A program made the translations under genes and the position numbers. This document shows positions 6,857-10,000 of a stretch of DNA of 10,000 nt, piece by piece. Origin of the DNA: Flavobacterium sp. (GTDB taxonomy: Bacteria; Bacteroidota; Bacteroidia; Flavobacteriales; Flavobacteriaceae); the NCBI RefSeq assembly GCF_020217025.1, contig NZ_JAIWOF010000152.1:1-10000 (forward strand), in the 5' to 3' direction. How positions within the stretch are numbered: the first letter of the stretch is position 1; each line of letters opens with the position of its first letter. The notes below the pieces were generated by a model. The model ran no database searches. It worked only from the letters and a program-made list of their open reading frames with translations, and was not told the DNA's origin.

Positions 6857-8221
6857 CTATTTTGGTCTAGTTCCAGTTGCCGCTGTACCCATATAATCTT
6901 GTACAGTTCTGAATCCAATATAACTTCTTGCAGAATCCGCATACTCATAATCACGAGTAGAAACTTGTAAGAAATAAGCAACATCTTTCCAAGAACCACC
7001 ACGAACCACTTTTCTTTGATTTTTCTTATCTGCAACATGTGGATTCATTGTTGAAACGAATTCATAAGCTTCAGCATAATAAGAAGACTCTGTCCATTCA
7101 GAAACATTACCAGCCATGTTGTACAAATTGAAATCATTTGGCTCGTAAGATTTAGCTTCTACAGTGTACAAAGCACCATCAGCTGCGTAATCTCCACGAT
7201 TTGGTTTGAAGTTAGCCATAAAACAACCTCTATCATTTTTAGCATAAGGACCACCCCAAGGATAAGTTCCACCTTCAATTCCACCTCTAGCAGCATATTC
7301 CCACTCAGCCTCTGTTGGTAAACGGAATGAGTTTACTTGATCTCTTCCTTTTTTCTTTTTAATATAAGCATTTTTATACATTGTTCTCCAAGCACAAAAT
7401 GCTTTAGCTTGATTCCAAGAAACACCTACAACTGGATATTCTCCATAAGCTTGATGCCAAAAATAATCATTATGCATTGGCTCATTGTATGAGTAAGCGA
7501 AATCTTTTATCCAAACTGTTGTATCAGGGTAGATTTCAATAGGTGGCGCATCTTCATAAAAGTTTTTACGTCCTTTTTTCTTAACAGCCTTGTTTAAATC
7601 AACTTGGTTATACTTGAATTTTAGCTTAGAAGCATCAATTGTCTTTAACCCATTATAAGACTCAGATTCAGGTAAATACATTGAATCCATTACCTCAACA
7701 TAAAACTCATCTGGATATTTAGATGGTTCTTTGATAAGTTTAATTTTACTATTTAATTTTCTACCTGCATAGATATCATCATCAGTACCTACACTATAGT
7801 AGTTCTCATACATGTATTTATCATAAGGAGTCATTCTCTCAGGATCTACATCTGCAAAAGCATAATTCCCAATACCATCTCCTTGTTTTTTTCCTTGCTC
7901 ATCTGCAAGAATAGCCAATCGCGTTCTGATTGTTGAATCTTTTACCCATTCAACAAACTTACGATACTCGCTATTTGTAATTTCCGTTTCATCCATATAG
8001 AATGAACGAACCGTAACTGTCTTAGTAGGTGCGTCTTGAATGTTAGCTAAATCATCATCGGCTTTACCCATAATAAAAGCTCCACCAGGGACTAACGTCA
8101 TTCCGTAAGGTTTCTCGGGATGCCATTTTCTCCCTTTAACTCCTACTAATTCTCCTTTATCGCCTTTACCACAACTGATAAATAATGACAAAATTGCTGA
8201 AAATGCAACAAACTTCTTCAT
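6857..8221 (-). CDS. gldK: GldK, T9SS outer-membrane-associated lipoprotein
   Basis: Lipoprotein of 454 residues. The signal peptide MKKFVAFSAILSLFISC ends in the lipobox FISC with C17 as the lipidated residue. The rest is a formylglycine-generating-enzyme/SUMF1 fold: MTLVPGGAFIMG at 41-52, FYMDETEITNSEYRKF at 74-89, PVVGVSWNQAKAFCAWR at 263-279, RLPTEAEWEYAARGG at 300-314, NMAGNVSEW at 368-376, VVRGGSW at 405-411 and GFR at 436-438. Between about 90 and 255 lies a long insert absent from ordinary SUMF1 proteins and usual for GldK/PorK. The catalytic Cys of true formylglycine enzymes in GFRC is replaced by Thr (T439), so it is structural and not enzymatic. GldK forms the periplasmic ring with GldN beneath the outer membrane. 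It is the first gene of gldKLMN, with a candidate promoter at 8259-8289. Confidence 0.96.
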   Translation of the reverse strand: MKKFVAFSAILSLFISCGKGDKGELVGVKGRKWHPEKPYGMTLVPGGAFIMGKADDDLANIQDAPTKTVTVRSFYMDETEITNSEYRKFVEWVKDSTIRTRLAILADEQGKKQGDGIGNYAFADVDPERMTPYDKYMYENYYSVGTDDDIYAGRKLNSKIKLIKEPSKYPDEFYVEVMDSMYLPESESYNGLKTIDASKLKFKYNQVDLNKAVKKKGRKNFYEDAPPIEIYPDTTVWIKDFAYSYNEPMHNDYFWHQAYGEYPVVGVSWNQAKAFCAWRTMYKNAYIKKKKGRDQVNSFRLPTEAEWEYAARGGIEGGTYPWGGPYAKNDRGCFMANFKPNRGDYAADGALYTVEAKSYEPNDFNLYNMAGNVSEWTESSYYAEAYEFVSTMNPHVADKKNQRKVVRGGSWKDVAYFLQVSTRDYEYADSARSYIGFRTVQDYMGTAATGTRPK

Positions 8222-8258
8222 ATAAACTTGGGTTAAATGTAATTTCTATTTAAGGGCG

Positions 8259-8289
8259 TAAACCTATTCAATAATTTTGAAAAAAACAA
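8259..8289 (-). promoter_or_regulatory. Candidate promoter for gldKLMN
   Basis: On the minus strand TTG (8289-8287) is followed after 20 nt by TAGGTTTA (8266-8259). The Bacteroidota consensus is TTG-N17-23-TAnnTTTG, so only the last base of the -7 box differs. The predicted start of transcription would lie around 8252, giving a leader of about 30 nt before the gldK ATG. This is the best match in the 155-nt gap, but AT-rich DNA yields such matches by chance. Confidence 0.4.
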
Positions 8290-8315
8290 CATTTTTTTAA
8301 AAAACGTGCAAAAAA
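8280..8315. other. Cluster of A and T tracts upstream of gldK
   Basis: Four runs lie close together: A7 at 8280-8286, T7 at 8292-8298, A6 at 8299-8304 and A6 at 8310-8315. Their centres are spaced by roughly 11 to 12 nt in two cases (8283 to 8295, and 8301.5 to 8312.5), about one helical turn. Such tracts can bend DNA or act like an UP element. The cluster overlaps and lies just upstream of the candidate -33 box of gldK. A7 and T7 also form a weak AT-only hairpin around CAACA. Confidence 0.5.
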
Positions 8316-8326
8316 TATTGAATTTT

Positions 8327-8352
8327 AGCATTACACCTGTTTTAACAATGCT
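8327..8352 (-). terminator. Weak hairpin after the arginase-like gene
   Basis: The arms AGCATT (8327-8332) and AATGCT (8347-8352) pair over 6 nt across a 14-nt loop. On the minus strand the hairpin is followed within about 10 nt by a T6 run (8315-8310). It lies 25 nt past the stop codon of the arginase-fold gene and could end or weaken the topA transcript before gldK. The stem is short, so support is low. Confidence 0.25.
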
Positions 8353-8376
8353 TTAACACTTTGAAAATAACGCCTT

Positions 8377-9525
8377 TTACAAAATATTCCTCCTTTGTGC
8401 TTTCCACCATCTCTCTGGAATTTCTTGCTCGCAAGCTGCTAAATAATCTTCATGTGTGCAAGGTAATAACGTATTTCTTTTTAATTTATTGTTAACATTT
8501 GTTAAAAACGGTATTTCTATCCACCATCTTGCGGTTTTATTGCTCTTGTAAAAGATTAATTCTTCCTCTTCTATAGGCACAATATACTTTATATAGTTCT
8601 CTTTTGTGCCAAATGGATACTCATTTGAACGGAAACAAAATCCTTCTATAAAATACCACAACATTTGAGCGGTCAAAACAACTTCATTTCCATTTGGATT
8701 AAAATTAAAAATCCCAAAAGAAGTTACTTTATCGCTAATTCCAGCGTAACGAGATAATGCACAAATTTCCTTTCCAGTGAAACCATTAGGATTAAAAACA
8801 TCAAAATTTCCAGAATAGGAAGATTGAACGGAATGCATATCAACACTTACTAAATCAGCATCTCTAAAAACGGGTTCTGCCACCACAATATTATTTGAAA
8901 CTTCACCTAAACGATAGGCTTCAAAGTATAATTTCTCGATTAAATCGATTTCTTCTTGCGAATTAAAATAGGTTTGAAAACCTAAATTACTGAAATTAAA
9001 TAGATTATTAGGTTCTTCTACGATAATTTTCGACAAATAAGACTCCGAATCCAATTTATTCTCCTTAGAAAAATCAAATTGATTGTCTACGGAAACCAAA
9101 TTTACCATTTGATCTAAATTATCATAACCGCGATACATCGAATAAGTTAAATCTTGACTTCCTCCTATAACAACTGGTATAATTCTTTTTTTAATCAACT
9201 CAGCTACTAAACTTTTTACAACAAAATAGGTATCTTCAATGCTTGCTCCTGCTTCTATAGTTCCTAAATCTACAATTGAAGCATTCCAATTTCCAGGAAA
9301 AAGACTGTAAAATTGCTTTCTAAAGTAGTCAAAAGAAAAATCATCATTGTCTTTTTCACTTCCTCTAAATTCATTAACCGTGATTATAGCTATAGCAACA
9401 TTGTCCAAAACCGGAAAATCGGTTTGGGTATGAAACACCACTTTTTTTCCCAATGTTTGATTGGATAATGTTGCAATGTATTCTTCTACAGAAGTTGAAA
9501 TAGGTTGTAAAAAATCAAAAACCAT
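8377..9525 (-). CDS. Arginase/formimidoylglutamase-fold protein, degraded metal site
   Basis: Protein of 382 residues with the ureohydrolase (arginase, agmatinase, HutG) layout: IIPVVIGGSQDLTYSMY at 115-131, VNLVSVDNQFDF at 141-152, DADLVSVDMHSVQ at 222-234 and GFTGKEICALSRYAG at 248-262. Active family members use two manganese ions held by GGDH, DAHxD and SxDxD. Here they read GGSQ (Q124), DNQFD (D147, Q149, D151) and SVDMH (D229, H231), so three of the six usual ligands are changed. The C-terminal stretch (about 305-382), including ARWWIEIPF and ERWWKAQRR, extends beyond the typical core. Annotation pipelines would probably call it formimidoylglutamase, but I infer a non-catalytic or altered activity. 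No histidine-use genes are nearby. It begins 3 nt after the topA stop codon, so it is probably cotranscribed with topA, and lies 155 nt upstream of gldK. No signal peptide, so cytosolic. Confidence 0.85.
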   Translation of the reverse strand: MVFDFLQPISTSVEEYIATLSNQTLGKKVVFHTQTDFPVLDNVAIAIITVNEFRGSEKDNDDFSFDYFRKQFYSLFPGNWNASIVDLGTIEAGASIEDTYFVVKSLVAELIKKRIIPVVIGGSQDLTYSMYRGYDNLDQMVNLVSVDNQFDFSKENKLDSESYLSKIIVEEPNNLFNFSNLGFQTYFNSQEEIDLIEKLYFEAYRLGEVSNNIVVAEPVFRDADLVSVDMHSVQSSYSGNFDVFNPNGFTGKEICALSRYAGISDKVTSFGIFNFNPNGNEVVLTAQMLWYFIEGFCFRSNEYPFGTKENYIKYIVPIEEEELIFYKSNKTARWWIEIPFLTNVNNKLKRNTLLPCTHEDYLAACEQEIPERWWKAQRRNIL

Positions 9526-9528
9526 TGC

Positions 9529-10000
9529 TTATTTCTTTTTAGCGGTTGTTTTCTTAGCTGGTGCTTTTTTTGTCGCTGTCTTTTTAGCTGGTGTTTTCTT
9601 TTCAATCATTTCTTGAACTTGAGCCAACGTCAATTTACTTGCATCAACATCTTTACTCAATTCAATTTTGATTTTACCTTTTGTAATCACAGAACGACCC
9701 CAACGTGCTTTTTCCACTTTGATTCCTTCCTCTTTCCAATCGTGAAGTACTTTATCAATATCCTTTTGTTGTTTTTCTTCGATTAACTCATTCAAATCTG
9801 ACTGAGATAAATTATCGAAGTTGTATTTCTTATTGACATTGATAAACATTCCATTCCATTTGATGAAAGGTCCAAAACGCCCCACTCCTTTTTGAATTGG
9901 TAATCCATCATAAGTTCCAATTGGCGCATCCGCTTGTACTTTCTCATCAATCAAACCTTGAGCCGTTTCCATAGTAACATCCATTGGATCTACTCCTTTT
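9529..10000 (-). CDS. topA: DNA topoisomerase I (TopA), C-terminal part, cut by window edge
   Basis: Only the last 157 or so codons are in the window; the frame stays open to position 10000, so the gene starts outside. The visible part is the C-terminal repeat region of bacterial type IA topoisomerase: PIGTYDGLPIQKGVGRFGPF with the typical GRFGPF core, then a second, weaker repeat with ARWGRSVITKGK and a closing helix LTLAQVQEMIEKK. The last 23 or so residues are a lysine, alanine and threonine tail (PAKK, ATKK, PAKK, TAKKK) like histone H1 tails, common on Bacteroidota TopA and likely to bind DNA. TopA relaxes negative supercoils. The catalytic tyrosine domain is not visible, so the call rests on the repeats and tail. 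The stop codon is 3 nt before the next gene. Confidence 0.88.
   Translation of the reverse strand, partial: KGVDPMDVTMETAQGLIDEKVQADAPIGTYDGLPIQKGVGRFGPFIKWNGMFINVNKKYNFDNLSQSDLNELIEEKQQKDIDKVLHDWKEEGIKVEKARWGRSVITKGKIKIELSKDVDASKLTLAQVQEMIEKKTPAKKTATKKAPAKKTTAKKK

Noticed and set aside
6850..7038. Open frame of 62 codons overlapping the 3' end of gldK
   Set aside because: Same strand but another frame within gldK coding sequence; no motif and no separate start signal.
9532..9610. Repetitive lysine-codon stretch at the end of topA, considered as a DNA repeat or low-complexity insertion
   Set aside because: It is in frame and encodes the usual lysine/alanine-rich tail of Bacteroidota TopA.

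Overview
The window is low-GC chromosomal DNA from a member of the Bacteroidota, most likely Flavobacterium or a close relative. The main reason is a complete gldK-gldL-gldM-gldN cluster, the core of the type IX secretion system (T9SS) and gliding machinery, which is confined to this phylum. The weak Shine-Dalgarno signals and the TAnnTTTG-like promoter elements fit the same group. I see no mobile element, CRISPR array, rRNA or tRNA.

Layout, read along the minus strand from position 10000 downward because all genes but one lie on that strand. (1) The 3' end of topA (DNA topoisomerase I), cut by the window edge, is followed after 3 nt by an arginase/formimidoylglutamase-fold gene whose metal-binding motifs are degraded. 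(2) A 155-nt AT-rich gap carries a candidate promoter and runs of A and T. (3) gldK, gldL, gldM and gldN follow with gaps of 40 to 53 nt and end at a strong hairpin terminator at 3561-3596. (4) A FAD-dependent (DAO-family) oxidoreductase gene starts 9 nt beyond that hairpin. (5) It converges on the only plus-strand gene, a small zinc-ribbon membrane protein (DUF983), and the two share a bidirectional terminator at 2483-2514. (6) The DUF983 gene is divergent from an ABC-F ATPase gene (YheS-like), separated by a 67-nt spacer with repeated ATTGTTA words. The ABC-F gene is followed by a long inverted repeat at 3-37.

How the genes work together: GldL and GldM form the inner-membrane, proton-driven motor. 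The GldM periplasmic domains reach up to the outer-membrane-associated ring of the lipoprotein GldK and the periplasmic GldN. Together they power secretion through the T9SS translocon and, in gliding species, cell movement. The flanking genes (TopA, ABC-F, DAO oxidoreductase, DUF983) look like housekeeping genes and need not act in secretion.

I do not see an entirely new system here. The best leads are the degraded ureohydrolase-fold protein next to the T9SS operon, the oxidoreductase gene that begins right behind the gld terminator with no clear promoter, a terminator whose loop holds the stop codon of a gene, and the repeats in the divergent ABC-F/DUF983 spacer.
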